NCBI RefSeq assembly: GCF_947251645.1
Contig: NZ_OX366364.1
Location: 1,291,352-1,355,351 of the forward strand
Source: Wolbachia endosymbiont (group A) of Bibio marci
GTDB taxonomy: Bacteria > Pseudomonadota > Alphaproteobacteria > Rickettsiales > Anaplasmataceae
Direction of reading: 5' to 3'
DNA length: 64,000 nucleotides
The notes beneath the pieces were generated by a model. The model did no database searches. It saw only the letters and a program-made list of their open reading frames with translations, and was not told the origin of the DNA. Each line of letters starts with the position of its first letter. Position 1 is the first letter of the stretch. The position numbers and the translations under genes were made by a program. Of this stretch, positions 16,050 to 25,801 are shown one piece after another.

Positions 16050-16575
16050 TTAAAATCTCCTCAATAGAAGAGAAATGAAGGAAAGAACAACCATTTGTAA
16101 ACTTGTGTTGAGTTTACGCTCACAATTTTTCCATAATCGTCTACATTTTTCCAACCAAGCAAAAGACCGCTCGACAACCCATCTTTTTGGCAATACAGCA
16201 AAGGTATGTAATTCGCTTCGTTTTACTGCCTCAACAGTTGCACCAATAGTTGCTTTTATTTGTGTTGCAAAATTTTCTCCTGTATAGCCAGCATCAACGA
16301 GTATATTTTTGACTTCAGAGAGGTTTTCTTTAGCATTTTCCACCATTTTCACAGCACTGCTACGATCAGTTGCTTCTGCCGTTGTTATATGAATTGCATG
16401 TGTTGTGTATCAACTGCGATATGACCCTGAAATCTTTTCACCTGCATCATAGCCCTTTCTTTCAGCAGTATCTGCGTTTTTGACGCTTTGAGCATCAATT
16501 ATGCAGAAACTGGTTTTCTCTTTCCGACCACTGTTTTGTCACAACCAATTTTTTTTAACCAACAAGCTTGGCTCC
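16050..16575 (-). pseudogene. IS5-family transposase, C-terminal half
   Basis: The 100-residue open part (16050-16352) holds KNILVDAGYTGENFATQIKA (second catalytic Asp) and LPKRWVVERSFAWLEKCRRL (catalytic Glu), ending LLLRRF. Upstream, frames change (SFCIIDAQSVKNADTAERKG at about 16450-16520 carries the first Asp), so a frameshift near 16405 adds to the IS110 interruption. Confidence 0.85.
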
Positions 16576-16581
16576 TTTCCT

Positions 16582-16800
16582 TTCTTATATGTTGAAATTA
16601 AGTCTTTATAAGTGTGACAAAGCAGTAATATAAAGATGTATAGAGAAGAGGAACCGTTTCCTTTCTTGGTCATAGGGACCGTTGGAAAGCAAGGTTCTCT
16701 TCTCTTAAATTTATACTGAAAGTTCCGAACAACTGATTGAGCTTTTAGGCTCGTATATAAGACTGGAAAATGCAGTATATGTTATTATTATGGAGGAATT
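16582..16800 (+). ncRNA. Candidate IS110 bridge RNA region, copy 2
   Basis: The non-coding left end folds as in copy 1, with AGAGAAGAGGAACC pairing with GGTTCTCTTCTCT around smaller nested pairs. It carries one base change relative to copy 1. Assignment as a bridge RNA rests on family knowledge and the visible fold. Confidence 0.42.
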
Positions 16801-17772
16801 ATGAATTCATCAAATATTATTGCTGGCATTGATGTTAGCAAAAGTAAATTAGATATCCACATTCACCCACTTGAGCATTATAAAATATTTGAAAACAATG
16901 TACAATCCATTGATGAAATGCTGGACTTTTTACGTTTGCATAATGTAACCAAAGTTGGTCTTGAGGCAACTGGTGGATACGAAAAATTATGTGCCTATAC
17001 TTTACTAAGCAATGGTTTTGAGGTGTACGTCATTCAACCTAGATGGGTTAGAGACTATGCTAAAAGCCTTGGTATTACTACAAAAACTGATAAAATAGAC
17101 TGCAGTATCATTTCACGTTATATCAATAATACAGATATGCGTGTTACTCCTTTAACAGTTGATAATGGTAATATTGATTGCTTGAAACAAAAATTATCTC
17201 GTAGAAACCAACTTGTAGAAATAGCAAAAATACAAAAAACCCAAATCCAACAGGTAACTGATACATCTATAATCAAACAAATAGAGGAGCTTCTCGCGAT
17301 TTTACGTAATCAAATTAAAACTTTAGAAGATGAAATGATTACATTTATCGATCAAAACCAAGAGCTTAAAAGAAAATATATATCAATAACTAGCATACCA
17401 GGTGTAAGTAAAATCACAGCCATTACTTTGATTTGCTATTTGCCCGAACTTGGAACCCTTCAAGAAAAGCAAATATCTAGCCTTGCAGGACTTGCACCTT
17501 TTAATCGAGACAGTGGTTTCAGTAAAGGAAAGAGATGTATTCAGGGCGGTAGATCACAAGTTAGAACGGTTTTACACATGTGTATTCTCAGTGCACAAAA
17601 AGTTAATTCTTATATCAACCCTTTCTTTACTAGATTATATAATCAATATAAAAAGCCATATAAAATTGCTTCCACTGCTGCCATGAGAAAACTGCTTATT
17701 CTTGCTAACTCTTTGGTCAGAGACGATAGAGTCTTTACTGAGGAATATAGTCCTCAGTCTGTTTCTATCTAA
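16801..17772 (+). CDS. IS110-family transposase, copy 2
   Basis: 323 residues, identical in protein sequence to the enzyme at 2577-3548: RuvC-like Asp in GIDVSKSKLD, Glu in GLEATGGYE, TDKIDC, and the C-terminal DSGFSKGKRCIQGGR region. Identity of two copies 14 kb apart points to recent transposition or gene conversion. Confidence 0.95.
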   Translation: MNSSNIIAGIDVSKSKLDIHIHPLEHYKIFENNVQSIDEMLDFLRLHNVTKVGLEATGGYEKLCAYTLLSNGFEVYVIQPRWVRDYAKSLGITTKTDKIDCSIISRYINNTDMRVTPLTVDNGNIDCLKQKLSRRNQLVEIAKIQKTQIQQVTDTSIIKQIEELLAILRNQIKTLEDEMITFIDQNQELKRKYISITSIPGVSKITAITLICYLPELGTLQEKQISSLAGLAPFNRDSGFSKGKRCIQGGRSQVRTVLHMCILSAQKVNSYINPFFTRLYNQYKKPYKIASTAAMRKLLILANSLVRDDRVFTEEYSPQSVSI

Positions 17773-17949
17773 GCTAATTTATGGCAGAGCTTGTGGATAA
17801 GTACGCTATACAAACTATAAGTACTTATCCACAGCTACACTAGATTAAGAATATTTAAATTAAGAGTCATAATATATTGATTTTTTATAAATCTACTAAA
17901 TTGAAAATTTTTCGATATTTTTCATTGACTTTTAACACAACTGCTTTTT

Positions 17950-18168
17950 ACTCCACATTTGAAAATAGTAATATATGTTTTCCCACCTTGGAAACTCTTT
18001 TGGCAACATTCTCCACTGACAACCACTTTTTAGCACGTATAACACTCCACAAAATACTTTGTATATATCAATTAATCTTGGTCTCGTTTTCTTTTTCCTA
18101 CCTTCTAAAATTGGTTTGATTTTTTCAAATTGCTCACGACTTATGTCGCTTGGATACCTTTGACTCAT
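17950..18168 (-). pseudogene. IS5-family transposase, N-terminal half
   Basis: Starts MSQRYPSDISREQFEKIKPI, then RLIDIYKVFCGVLYVLKSGC and QWRMLPKEFPRWENIYYYFQ, the standard N-terminal domain of IS5/IS1031 transposases (CQWRMLP). The frame is cut by IS110 after MWSKK. It pairs with the C-terminal half at 16050-16575. Confidence 0.88.
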
Positions 18169-18279
18169 TTATATACCTCATTATTTACCTGTTCCTGCTT
18201 TAGCTCATCTCTTTGAGATTTTAAACAGGTTCTTAGAGCTTATCCGCAAACGAAAAAATATAGTATATGAGTTTTAAAA

Positions 18280-19310
18280 ATGGGGTTAGAAATGAGAAGA
18301 AAGTATCCTACAGATCTTAGTGAAAGAGAGTGGTCGCTAATAGAGAAACACTTTAGAGTATCATACAAGAAAGGAGGAAGGCCGCTAAAACATAGCAAAA
18401 GAGAAGTATTATCGGCAATTTTTTATGTACTACGTACAGGATGTCAATGGCGCTATTTACCGCACGCCATGGAAGAAAGTATATGAACAATTTAGGAGGT
18501 GGAAAAAGCAAGGAATTTTCGAAAAAATGAACTACGATATCACTAAATATAGTAGGTCAAAAATGGGAAGAAACGAGGAGCCAAGTGCTTGCATAGTAAT
18601 CTGTAAAAACGACAGAAAAAGGGGGGTCAAAGGTTATGATGGGAGTAAAAAAGTAAAAGGTAGAAAAAGGCACATAATCTCAGGGTTTTATATTAGGCTG
18701 TTATGTGGGTGCTGCTAGTGAAAATGACAGAGATGGTAGCATTGGATAATATGAGGAAAAAATATACTAACGTTAAGAAAATGTGGTCTGATATGGGGTA
18801 TCAAGGAAGAAATTTAAAGGAGTACATAGAAAAAGAGTACGGAATAGACATTGAAATTGTTAAAAGGCCTCCATGTAGGTTTTGGGTACACAAAGACACA
18901 CCACCTGAACTACCAATGGCGTCAACTTAAGAGCCTTCATTAGCAAACCCTCCTATGGATTTTCTGAAAAGTTTTTGAGTATATTGTATTTTTAATTTGT
19001 AAAATAAGATTTTTTCCTTTCTGCACGTCTCGTCTAAAAAGGACACATTTTAAACTTTTTTGTTGAAATAAAATAGAAACAAAAGTGCTGTTTCTTGCAC
19101 TCTTTGGATAATTTAATGATAAAAAATTTAGAGAGAAATTTTACACACAATCACTGATATTTTCCCTTAAGTTGACGCCATTGCCTGAACTACTACCAAT
19201 GAGGGAACAGGGGTTTAAAGTACAGTCAAGAAGATGGGTTGTAGAAAGGACTTTTGCTTGAGGAATAGAAGGCTATCAAAGGAATATTTACAACATCCAC
19301 TGAAAATTTC
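18280..19310 (+). pseudogene. IS5-type transposase, copy A, frameshifted and interrupted
   Basis: The pieces lie in successive frames: MRRKYPTDLSEREWSLIEKH and CQWRYLP (18280-18486), then VYEQFRRWKKQGIFEKMNYD and GYDGSKKVKGRKRHI (18425-18718), then MWSDMGYQGRNLKEYIEK (18703-18930), then RRWVVERTFA after the MITE, ending at TGA 19260. Frameshifts after YLP and after HIISGFY, the MITE insertion and a late stop disable it. Copy B shares the two frameshifts and the stop but not the MITE. Confidence 0.88.
18914..19183. mobile_element. 270-bp MITE with 10-bp target duplication
   Basis: Perfect 18-bp inverted ends CAATGGCGTCAACTTAAG (18914-18931) and CTTAAGTTGACGCCATTG (19166-19183). CCTGAACTAC is duplicated on both sides (18904-18913, 19184-19193). 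The uninterrupted site in copy B (around 25990-26005, reverse strand) shows this 10-mer once, which fixes the boundaries. A 10-bp duplication suggests mobilisation by an IS4-family transposase. No coding capacity. Confidence 0.93.
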
Positions 19311-19332
19311 ATACACCTGGCTATGAGTAGGG

Positions 19333-19593
19333 TTATGTTAAGGAGGGAATATGCTTGAGTTTACCAGTTTCCGGACAAGCTCTGAGAAGGATTCTATCCA
19401 TAAGCAATAAAACGCCAATAACAGCACATCCAAATAGCGGGATCATAGAGCCAATCATTCCCCCTGCAATCAAGGGCGATAAATTAGAACAATACTTAAA
19501 AGCTATGGTATTAGCTATAAGCCCTGCGGACCCTATGGTTATTAATGCATACGATGCAAACTTTTTTTGATCAGGCATAATAATCCTCTTCAT
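19333..19593 (-). pseudogene. Small two-span membrane protein truncated by an IS end
   Basis: 86-codon frame. Residues about 12-32 (ASYALITIGSAGLIANTIAF) and 40-66 (LIAGGMIGSMIPLFGCAVIG, then VLLLMDRIL) are membrane spans. The last about 15 codons, from CPETGKLKHIP on, are read from the inserted IS5-type end (boundary 19382), so the natural C-terminus is lost. The second ATG at 19578 has GAGGATT before it and is the better start (MPDQKKFASYAL). Family not recognised. Confidence 0.55.
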
Positions 19594-19713
19594 TGATGTA
19601 ATCCTTCATTATTACATAATGTTGCAACCAATGTCAATTATATAACTGAGGGTTTTTAATTGACTTTCAACGTACTTCAGTCTATACAATTCTAATATCT
19701 TAAACTATCGGAT

Positions 19714-20886
19714 ATGCCCGATCTAAAGACAATGATGTTAAATTTTGGCCCTCAGCATCCGGCTGCACATGGAGTGTTGCGTCTTGTTTTGGAGATGGAT
19801 GGTGAAGTAATCGAGAGGGCAGATCCCCATATTGGGCTTTTGCACCGCGGTACTGAAAAATTAATAGAACATAAAACGTACCTTCAAGCTTTGCCTTATT
19901 TTGATCGCCTTGATTATGTATCACCAATGTCACAAGAGCATGCATATTCACTGTGTGTGGAGAAATTGTTGCAATGCGAAATTCCAATTAGGGCAAAGTA
20001 TTTACGTGTCTTGTTTTGTGAACTGACGAGAATACTAAATCATTTACTGAACGTTTCTTCTCAAGCGCTTGATGTTGGAGCAATGACCCCTCTTTTATGG
20101 CTCTTTGAAGAAAGAGAAAAAATACTGGAATTTTACGAAAGAGCTTCAGGTGCAAGGTTTCACGCAGCTTACATCAGGCCAGGTGGAATTGCAGCAGATG
20201 TTCCAGAAGGTTTGATTGAGGATATTGCAAAGTTTATAGAGCAATTTCCAAAGTATATAGACGATGTTGATGAACTTTTAACAGAAAATAGAATATGGAA
20301 GCAACGCACTGTAGGAATTAGTGAAATATCAGTAGCGCAAGCACTTGATTGGGGCTTTAGTGGCCCAATGTTGCGCGCTGCTGGGCTTGCTTGGGATTTG
20401 CGAAAAAGCCAGCCATATGAGATATATGATCAACTAGATTTTGATATACCGATCGGCCAAAATGGCGACTGTTATGACCGTTATCTAGTTAGAATGGCAG
20501 AGATCAGGCAGTCTGTTAGCTTAGTGAAGCAGTGTATAGAGAAAATGCCTGAAGGGCCAGTAAAAACTGAAGATAGAAAAATTTCTCCACCGCCAAGAGC
20601 GGAGATGAAAAAATCTATGGAAGCTCTCATCCACCATTTTAAACTTTATTCGGAAGGGTATCATGTACCAAAAGGTGAGGCTTACACAGCTGTTGAGGCA
20701 CCAAAAGGCGAGTTTGGAGTGTATATAGTTTCAGATGGTACCAATAGACCTTACAGATGCCGAATAAGAGCACCTGGCTTTGCACATTTACAAGCCTTAG
20801 ATTTTATGGCAAAAGGACACATGCTTGCCGACGTTGCAGCAATTATTGGCTCACTCGATATAGTTTTTGGTGAGATTGATAGGTAA
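19714..20886 (+). CDS. nuoD: NADH-quinone oxidoreductase subunit D
   Basis: 390-residue 49-kDa subunit of complex I; with NuoB it forms the quinone-binding site at the membrane interface. Conserved blocks: [91 protein letters not shown] at the C-terminus. Length and motifs are complete. No other nuo gene is adjacent, reflecting the scattered nuo clusters of Rickettsiales. Confidence 0.97.
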   Translation: MPDLKTMMLNFGPQHPAAHGVLRLVLEMDGEVIERADPHIGLLHRGTEKLIEHKTYLQALPYFDRLDYVSPMSQEHAYSLCVEKLLQCEIPIRAKYLRVLFCELTRILNHLLNVSSQALDVGAMTPLLWLFEEREKILEFYERASGARFHAAYIRPGGIAADVPEGLIEDIAKFIEQFPKYIDDVDELLTENRIWKQRTVGISEISVAQALDWGFSGPMLRAAGLAWDLRKSQPYEIYDQLDFDIPIGQNGDCYDRYLVRMAEIRQSVSLVKQCIEKMPEGPVKTEDRKISPPPRAEMKKSMEALIHHFKLYSEGYHVPKGEAYTAVEAPKGEFGVYIVSDGTNRPYRCRIRAPGFAHLQALDFMAKGHMLADVAAIIGSLDIVFGEIDR

Positions 20887-20904
20887 TTATTGTAAAATAG
20901 CAAC

Positions 20905-22644
20905 TCAACTAATGGTCAATACATCTTCTATTAAAAATTGTACAAATTCATTGCCATTCCAGTAATTCATAGAGATTTTACCCAAAATAGCTTTAACATT
21001 ACCCTGCATGATAGCAGAGCCAAGATGAGTATTTGCAGAACGAAATGCAATAGCTCTTACCATAATATTATCATCAGCAATAAAACATTTTATATGGTCA
21101 ACTCCTATAACTTCAGGCTTTCTTATCTTTGCTCCTTGGATAATAAACCTTGGTTCAGGATTCCCAACTCCAAATGGTCCCAAGCGTTGCAATTGATTCC
21201 ATAAAGATAAATTTATTGCTTTAGCAGTTACTATACTATCAGCTTTTAAAGTTTTCTCATTTATAGAGTTTGAAAATCTTTCAGTAAAAAAATCATGCAA
21301 ATCATTTATTTTGTCTTCTTTAATTGAAAATCCTGCCGCCATACTATGGCCACCACCTTCAATAATCAAATTTATAAACTTTGCGGAAAGGACTGCAGCA
21401 CCGATATCAACTCCCAAAATTGATCTACAGCTTGCTTTTCCTATTCCATTGTTTAAAGACATCACTATCGTTGGTAAGTGAAACTGCTCCTTTAGCCTTG
21501 ATGCAATTATACCGATTATCCCCTGGTGCCAATTGCCACTTACCATTATAAAATTTACACCTAATTGGGCAAATTTTTCCGCTTGTGCTGTGGCTTCTAA
21601 GAGAGCCTCATTTTCTAACACTTTCCTTGCATTATTCAAATCTATTAATTTTAGCACGATTGAATGTGCCTCTTCTTCATCATCCGTAGAAAGTAGCCGT
21701 GCACCAAGCGATGCTTCTCCGATTCTTCCTCCAGCATTTATGCATGGCCCAATACTAAACCCTAACCGCGAAACACTTGGTTTTTCAAGAATTCCCAAAG
21801 CATCAAATAAAACACGCAAGCCAACGTTTTTTCTTGCTGACATCACTTTTAATCCTTGTGAGACAAATGCTCTATTTAGGCCGGTAATCTGCATAACATC
21901 ACAGACAGTTCCCAGGGCAACCAAATCCAGCAGATCAAATAAATCTGGTTCTTTTTTGTTGGTAAAAAATCCTTGCTCACGTAGGCTTTTATTAAGAGCA
22001 ACAATTAGCAGAAATGACACTCCAACTGCTGCTAAGTTATTATAAGGAGAGCTCTCATCAAGGCGGTTTGGGTTAACAACTGCTACGGCGCTTGGTAATT
22101 TTTCCGTACCAAGATGATGATCGACAACTATAATATCAAGACCAAAGACCTTTGCATCTTCTATTGGTTGATATGCAAGCGTACCACAATCAACGGAAAT
22201 ACATAAATCGATCCCGTTTTTTTTAAGTTGTAATAAAGCATCTGTGTTTAATCCATAGCCCTCATCAACACGATCTGGAATGTAGATTATAGAGTGTATA
22301 CCGATTGCTCTTAGGTACCTGTTGATCAATGCTGACGACGTTGCACCATCAACATCATAGTCACCAAATATTGCAATGTTTTCATTATTTTTTATTGCCC
22401 GTATTATACGAGAAACAGCTTTATCCATATCAAGAAGGTGAAAGGGATCTGGTAATAGCAATCTGATTAGTGGATATAAGAAGTCGCTTGCATTTTCTAT
22501 GTTAACACCACGAGTAACCAATATTCTTGCTAGTACTTCTGGCAACTCAAATCTCTGTATAAGAGTTAAGATTTCCCTTTGATCTGCTTCTTGTAACTTC
22601 CACAATGCATTTGTTATGCTGCGCTTTTCAATTTCAAGTAGCAT
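20905..22644 (-). CDS. recJ: Single-stranded-DNA-specific exonuclease RecJ
   Basis: 579-residue 5'-3' single-strand exonuclease used in recombination and mismatch repair. DHH domain: IFGDYDVDGATSSALINRYL, CISVDCGT, IIVVDHHLGTEKLP (the DHH signature). DHHA1 domain: GIGKASCRSI and EGGGHSMAAGFSI. The C-terminal OB-like part contains QRLGPFGVGNPEPRF. The length is normal and all metal-binding motifs are visible. It converges on nuoD with an 18-base gap. Confidence 0.96.
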   Translation of the reverse strand: MLLEIEKRSITNALWKLQEADQREILTLIQRFELPEVLARILVTRGVNIENASDFLYPLIRLLLPDPFHLLDMDKAVSRIIRAIKNNENIAIFGDYDVDGATSSALINRYLRAIGIHSIIYIPDRVDEGYGLNTDALLQLKKNGIDLCISVDCGTLAYQPIEDAKVFGLDIIVVDHHLGTEKLPSAVAVVNPNRLDESSPYNNLAAVGVSFLLIVALNKSLREQGFFTNKKEPDLFDLLDLVALGTVCDVMQITGLNRAFVSQGLKVMSARKNVGLRVLFDALGILEKPSVSRLGFSIGPCINAGGRIGEASLGARLLSTDDEEEAHSIVLKLIDLNNARKVLENEALLEATAQAEKFAQLGVNFIMVSGNWHQGIIGIIASRLKEQFHLPTIVMSLNNGIGKASCRSILGVDIGAAVLSAKFINLIIEGGGHSMAAGFSIKEDKINDLHDFFTERFSNSINEKTLKADSIVTAKAINLSLWNQLQRLGPFGVGNPEPRFIIQGAKIRKPEVIGVDHIKCFIADDNIMVRAIAFRSANTHLGSAIMQGNVKAILGKISMNYWNGNEFVQFLIEDVLTIS

Positions 22645-22699
22645 ATTCTTTGTAAATAAAACTACTTTACCAGAATTTTTAAGCTTGTTCTATAATTGT

Positions 22700-22804
22700 A
22701 TTAGACTTCTGCATAACCTAAACTAAGCAGAAAAAAGGTGTCATCAAAGTAGCTTGACACTGGTTCCTTTATGACGGTGTCATGAAAGTAGCTGACACTG
22801 GAAT
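22700..22804. repeat. Palindromic repeats left of the 326-bp MITE
   Basis: AGACTTCTGCATAACCTAAACTAAGCAG (also near 15785 and 42511), then GTCATCAAAGTAGCTTGACACTGG and GTCATGAAAGTAGCTGACACTGGAAT, ending directly at the MITE. No gene seen. Confidence 0.7.
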
Positions 22805-23130
22805 GGCTTTGTTGCATCGCTACTTATGAAAGGCTAACTATAGTTAGGATTATAAGCAACCTATTGAAAATCTTGTTTTTTTGCAATCAATCTGATCAAA
22901 TTTAAGAATAGTAATTTATTATTTACATTAATAAATTTAATTCTATTGAAAATAGCTAAAGCATTGAAATTCTTGAATTTTAGCCGGATTAGTGAGTGGT
23001 AGTGAAATTTCTTTTACTTAAATTTAGGTATTCACTGACCGTTCTTGTTATAAATACCAGAATAATAAGCTACTGATATTCTCCATCTTTTTTATCTTTA
23101 ATCCATCATAGCTAGCGATGCAACAAAGCC
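22805..23130. mobile_element. 326-bp MITE sharing IS903-group ends, copy 1
   Basis: Begins GGCTTTGTTGCATCGCTA and ends TAGCGATGCAACAAAGCC, the same end sequence as the 1089-bp IS903-group elements. The interior is A+T-rich, with no open frame, and unrelated to the transposase gene. An inverted copy of identical length lies at 42681-43006. The flanks here are CACTGGAAT and ATTCCAGCG, which are complementary rather than direct repeats. Confidence 0.88.
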
Positions 23131-23190
23131 ATTCCAGCGTCAAGCTACTTGCATGACACCATCACAGAGTGAACCAGCGTCATACACACA
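23131..23190. repeat. Palindromic repeat right of the MITE
   Basis: ATTCCAGCGTCAAGCTACTTGCATGACACC followed by CCAGCGTCATACACAC. The remaining bases to iscS are A+T-rich and presumably hold its promoter; I see no clear -35/-10 pair. Confidence 0.6.
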
Positions 23191-23290
23191 TCCCTTTGGT
23201 GACAACGTTTGTTGATGCAAGATTATATCTTGAAAAAATTAAGTTTTAATGCTATAAAATAATTGTAAATTTTGTCTCTGTGGTAGCTTT

Positions 23291-24538
23291 ATGAATGTTG
23301 AAAGTAAAAAAATACATGATGCTAAAATAAAATTACCAATATTTCTTGATTATCAATCTACTACTAAAGTAGATCCCCGTGTTTTAGAGGTGATGATACC
23401 TTACTTTGGTGAGTTCAGTAATGCACACTCTCGCAGCCATTCATTTGGTTGGACTGCTGAAGAAGCAGTGGAAAAAGCAAGGAAACATATCGCTGATCTG
23501 GTGAATGCAGATAGCAAAGAAATTATCTTTACCTCAGGTGCAACTGAGTCAAATAATACGGCAATCAAGGGCGTTGCTCACTTTTATAAAAATAAAGGAA
23601 ATCATATAATAACTGTCTGCACGGAGCATAAGTGTGTTCTGGATTCTTGTCGGCATCTGGAAAATGAAGGCTTTAAAGTTACATATTTGCCTGTTAAGCA
23701 AAACGGAATTATAGATTTATCAAAGCTTGAGGAAGCAATTACTGATAAAACAATCCTGGTTTCAGTGATGATGGTAAATAATGAAATCGGAGTAATTCAG
23801 CCTGTCAAAGAAGTTGGTGCAGTATGTAGAAAGCATAATATATTTTTCCACACAGATGCAGCTCAAAGCTTTGGAAAAGTTCCAATTGATGTTAATGAGA
23901 TGTGCATTGATCTTATGAGTCTCTCTAGCCACAAAATTTATGGACCTATGGGAATAGGTGCATTATATGTCCGTAGAAAGAATCCTCGTGTTAGGCTGAT
24001 ACCACTAATTAGTGGTGGTGGACAAGAAAGAGGTATGCGTTCTGGAACAGTTCCAACACCTCTTGCAGTTGGTTTTGGTGAAGCGGCACGTATTGCTAGA
24101 GAAGAAATGAAAAAAGAAACAACTAGAGTGGAAGAATTAAGGGATATTTTGTATAACAAGATAAAAGAAGCGTTTCCTGATATCGTTTTAAATGGTGATT
24201 ATGAAAATAGAATTCCTGGCAACCTAAACTTGAGCTTTTCCTATGTTGAGGGTGAGTCTCTCATCATGGCAATCAAGGATTTAGCAGTAAGTTCTGGTTC
24301 TGCGTGCACGTCTGCGTCTCTTGAGCCTTCCTATGTCGTACGGTCGCTAAATAATGGCCATGACCTTGAGCATTCATCAATTAGATTTGGCCTAGGCCGA
24401 TTTACAACTAAAGAAGAAGTTTTGTACGCAGCAGATCTTGTTGCTAAAAATGTTGGCCGACTGAGAGAAATGAGCCCACTTTGGGAGATGGTACAAGAAG
24501 GAGTAGATTTGAACACCGTGAAATGGGACTCTCATTAA
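23291..24538 (+). CDS. iscS: Cysteine desulfurase IscS
   Basis: 415 residues; PLP enzyme that takes sulfur from cysteine for Fe-S clusters and tRNA thiolation. Motifs: [58 protein letters not shown], the PLP lysine in [18 protein letters not shown], and the persulfide cysteine in [16 protein letters not shown], typical of group I IscS. The conserved C-terminal tail ...[10 protein letters not shown] is complete. No iscR, iscU or hscAB gene follows within the window; the next gene is on the other strand. Confidence 0.97.
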   Translation: MNVESKKIHDAKIKLPIFLDYQSTTKVDPRVLEVMIPYFGEFSNAHSRSHSFGWTAEEAVEKARKHIADLVNADSKEIIFTSGATESNNTAIKGVAHFYKNKGNHIITVCTEHKCVLDSCRHLENEGFKVTYLPVKQNGIIDLSKLEEAITDKTILVSVMMVNNEIGVIQPVKEVGAVCRKHNIFFHTDAAQSFGKVPIDVNEMCIDLMSLSSHKIYGPMGIGALYVRRKNPRVRLIPLISGGGQERGMRSGTVPTPLAVGFGEAARIAREEMKKETTRVEELRDILYNKIKEAFPDIVLNGDYENRIPGNLNLSFSYVEGESLIMAIKDLAVSSGSACTSASLEPSYVVRSLNNGHDLEHSSIRFGLGRFTTKEEVLYAADLVAKNVGRLREMSPLWEMVQEGVDLNTVKWDSH

Positions 24539-24609
24539 ATGTATCCATTCAGCCAGTCCAACTGCAAATGCACTTTGAAATTACTCTGTAACCATTCACA
24601 GATTTTCAC

Positions 24610-25263
24610 TTAATTCTGCAATTCTTTGATCTCACTCATGGAGAGGCCAGTAAACTTAACAATAGTGTTGACATCAACATTATTAGCCAGCATTGCTTTT
24701 GCGACTTCAATTTTTCCTTCCTCTTTACCGATTTTGATGCCTCTTTCTTCGCCAATTTGTATACCTTTCTCTTCAGCAAGGTCAAGTCTGTATTCAAGGA
24801 TGGCTTCTTCCTTACGTAGATCCATTATTCTTTCTTCATACGCTATTAGATCTTTTTCATTCCAGCTAAACCTGTCTAAGTCATCGTAGGCTAACTTTAT
24901 TATTGGTGCTTTTTCTGCTATTTTCCTTAAGTCTTCTTCCGTAGTTTCATCTGCATATTTGAAGAAAAACAACCAACGATCCACTATACTTTCTAGCTGT
25001 TCTTCCTTATTCTTTGGAAATTTTGGCAACTCAATAAATATAAAATAGAAATCTTTTAGATCATGCTCATTAGTGTCTTCATCTCGAATAGTATGCTTTG
25101 ATTTGTACTCAGATTTATTAGGAAACAGTACACAATCTGCTATAGCAATAAAGATAATTTCCTTAAGGTTATGATACTGGTCACCTTTATCAGCTTGCCT
25201 TAAGTAAGCTTTAGCAGCATAGTATTGAGCACGTTTTTCAAAGCCTTTATCGCGAGCGAGCTG
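24610..25263 (-). pseudogene. Rpn-family nuclease, 3' exon only
   Basis: The reading frame from QLARDKGFEKRAQYYAAKAY to the TAA keeps about 217 codons of a recombination-promoting nuclease / PD-(D/E)XK transposase-like protein (marks: LKEIIFIAIADCVLFPNKSE, DLKDFYFIFIELPKFPK, a C-terminal coiled, charged tail with VAKAMLANNVDVNTIVKFTG). The N-terminal catalytic part is missing: upstream of 25263 the sequence is the 3' end of a group II intron. The apparent ATG at 25386 lies inside the intron and is not a natural start. Confidence 0.82.
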
Positions 25264-25265
25264 GT

Positions 25266-25304
25266 TAGGTAAGGAAGTAGTATTACTACTACTTCCTCCC
25301 TTAG
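25266..25304 (-). ncRNA. Group II intron domain VI
   Basis: On the minus strand GGAAGTAGTA pairs with TACTACTTCC around a GTAA loop, and the lower stem GGGA pairs with TTACC leaving one unpaired A, the expected position of the branch-point adenosine. It follows domain V at once, as in group II introns. Confidence 0.75.
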
Positions 25305-25338
25305 AAACGCAGCATGCGGGTTTCCCCACACTACGCTT
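25305..25338 (-). ncRNA. Group II intron domain V
   Basis: Exactly 34 bases on the minus strand: lower stem AAGCGTAGT with GCTGCGTTT, a 2-base AT bulge, upper stem GTGGG with CCCGC and a GAAA tetraloop. The AGC catalytic triad is at bases 2-4. Size, bulge, GNRA loop and triad all fit the domain V consensus. Confidence 0.88.
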
Positions 25339-25382
25339 GAGCCCCTTATCTAAGTTCTTCTTCTCTCGAACCGGCTTGTCTT

Positions 25383-25801
25383 TCATGATTCCTCGGAAAA
25401 CAGCATCTTTAGTGGTGACACTAACAGTAGAGAACCTTCTCTTGAGAAAGAGCTTGCTAACATTTTTGTTCGTTTCACTCTTTCATCAAAATACTTTTTC
25501 CATTTAAAGTCAAGTGGATTTGCATCCGCTCTGATTTTTACATGTTGTCTGATAGGTATATCAATCAGCCTAAGCAATCTTAAATACCTTATCTCTTTCG
25601 GTTTGTTCTTGCATATTGGTGCAGCAAAGACCCATTGGCGTTGATTCATTACCTTAAAGTAACGATTCTTTATCCAACGTAATCCTTTACGGGGATGTCT
25701 TTTCTTTGCCCATTTCCATAGAGCACACATAATTTCATGGTCTATTTTGTTGAAAGCTCTTTTCGCACACACATGGTGATAGTAATTTTCCCATCCTCTC
25801 A
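25383..25801 (-). pseudogene. Group II intron reverse transcriptase/maturase, C-terminal fragment
   Basis: Contains the GIIM maturase domain: GWENYYHHVCAKRAFNKIDH, then LWKWAKKRHPRKGLRWIKNR, and a cysteine/lysine-rich end (ICKNKPKEIRYLRLLRLIDI). The reverse-transcriptase domain with its YADD motif is missing because IS5-type copy B cut the gene; the first 10 codons of the open frame belong to that element. It ends about 45 bases before domain V. Confidence 0.87.

Larger units (their letters stand above)
16582..17947 (+). mobile_element. IS110-family insertion sequence, copy 2
   Basis: Nearly base-identical to 2358-3732 (offset 14224), with A to G at the base matching 2432 and a 9-bp deletion near the right end. 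Its upstream hairpin region (about 16642-16705) and downstream DnaA-box inverted repeat (about 17788-17836) are kept. Like copy 1 it interrupts another element's transposase gene. Confidence 0.88.
16042..18232 (-). mobile_element. IS5-family element split by IS110 copy 2
   Basis: Perfect 18-bp inverted ends GAACCTGTTTAAAATCTC (16042-16059) and GAGATTTTAAACAGGTTC (18215-18232) with a TTA on each side (16039-16041, 18233-18235), the 3-bp TNA duplication of the IS1031-type IS5 group. Without the IS110 insert the element would be about 825 bp. The transposase halves read on the minus strand. Confidence 0.88.
18236..19382 (+). mobile_element. Second IS5-type element, copy A, carrying a MITE
   Basis: Ends are GAGCTTATCCGCAAACG and, on the other strand, GAGCTTGTCCGGAAACT, related imperfect inverted repeats. 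The element directly abuts the preceding IS5 element and shares its TTA. Without the 270-bp MITE and its duplication it is about 867 bp. The inverted copy B at 25802-26670 is almost identical. The outer trinucleotides here are TTA on the left and TGA on the right, so no clean duplication remains. Confidence 0.8.
25264..25801 (-). mobile_element. Group II intron, 3' part
   Basis: The intron is cut at 25801 by the IS5-type copy B and ends at about 25264 on the minus strand (...CCTAAC before CAGCTCGCTC of the exon). It holds the maturase C-terminus, domain V and domain VI. The 5' half and 5' exon are absent from the window. The intron had inserted into an Rpn-family gene. Confidence 0.85.

Noticed and set aside
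18703-18930. 75-codon frame as an independent small gene
   Set aside because: It is the third frame of the broken IS5-type transposase; the same segment in copy B continues into RRWVVERTFA.
25264-25386. ATG at 25386 as the start of the Rpn-family protein
   Set aside because: The first about 41 codons are group II intron sequence (domains V and VI); the true exon starts at about 25263.
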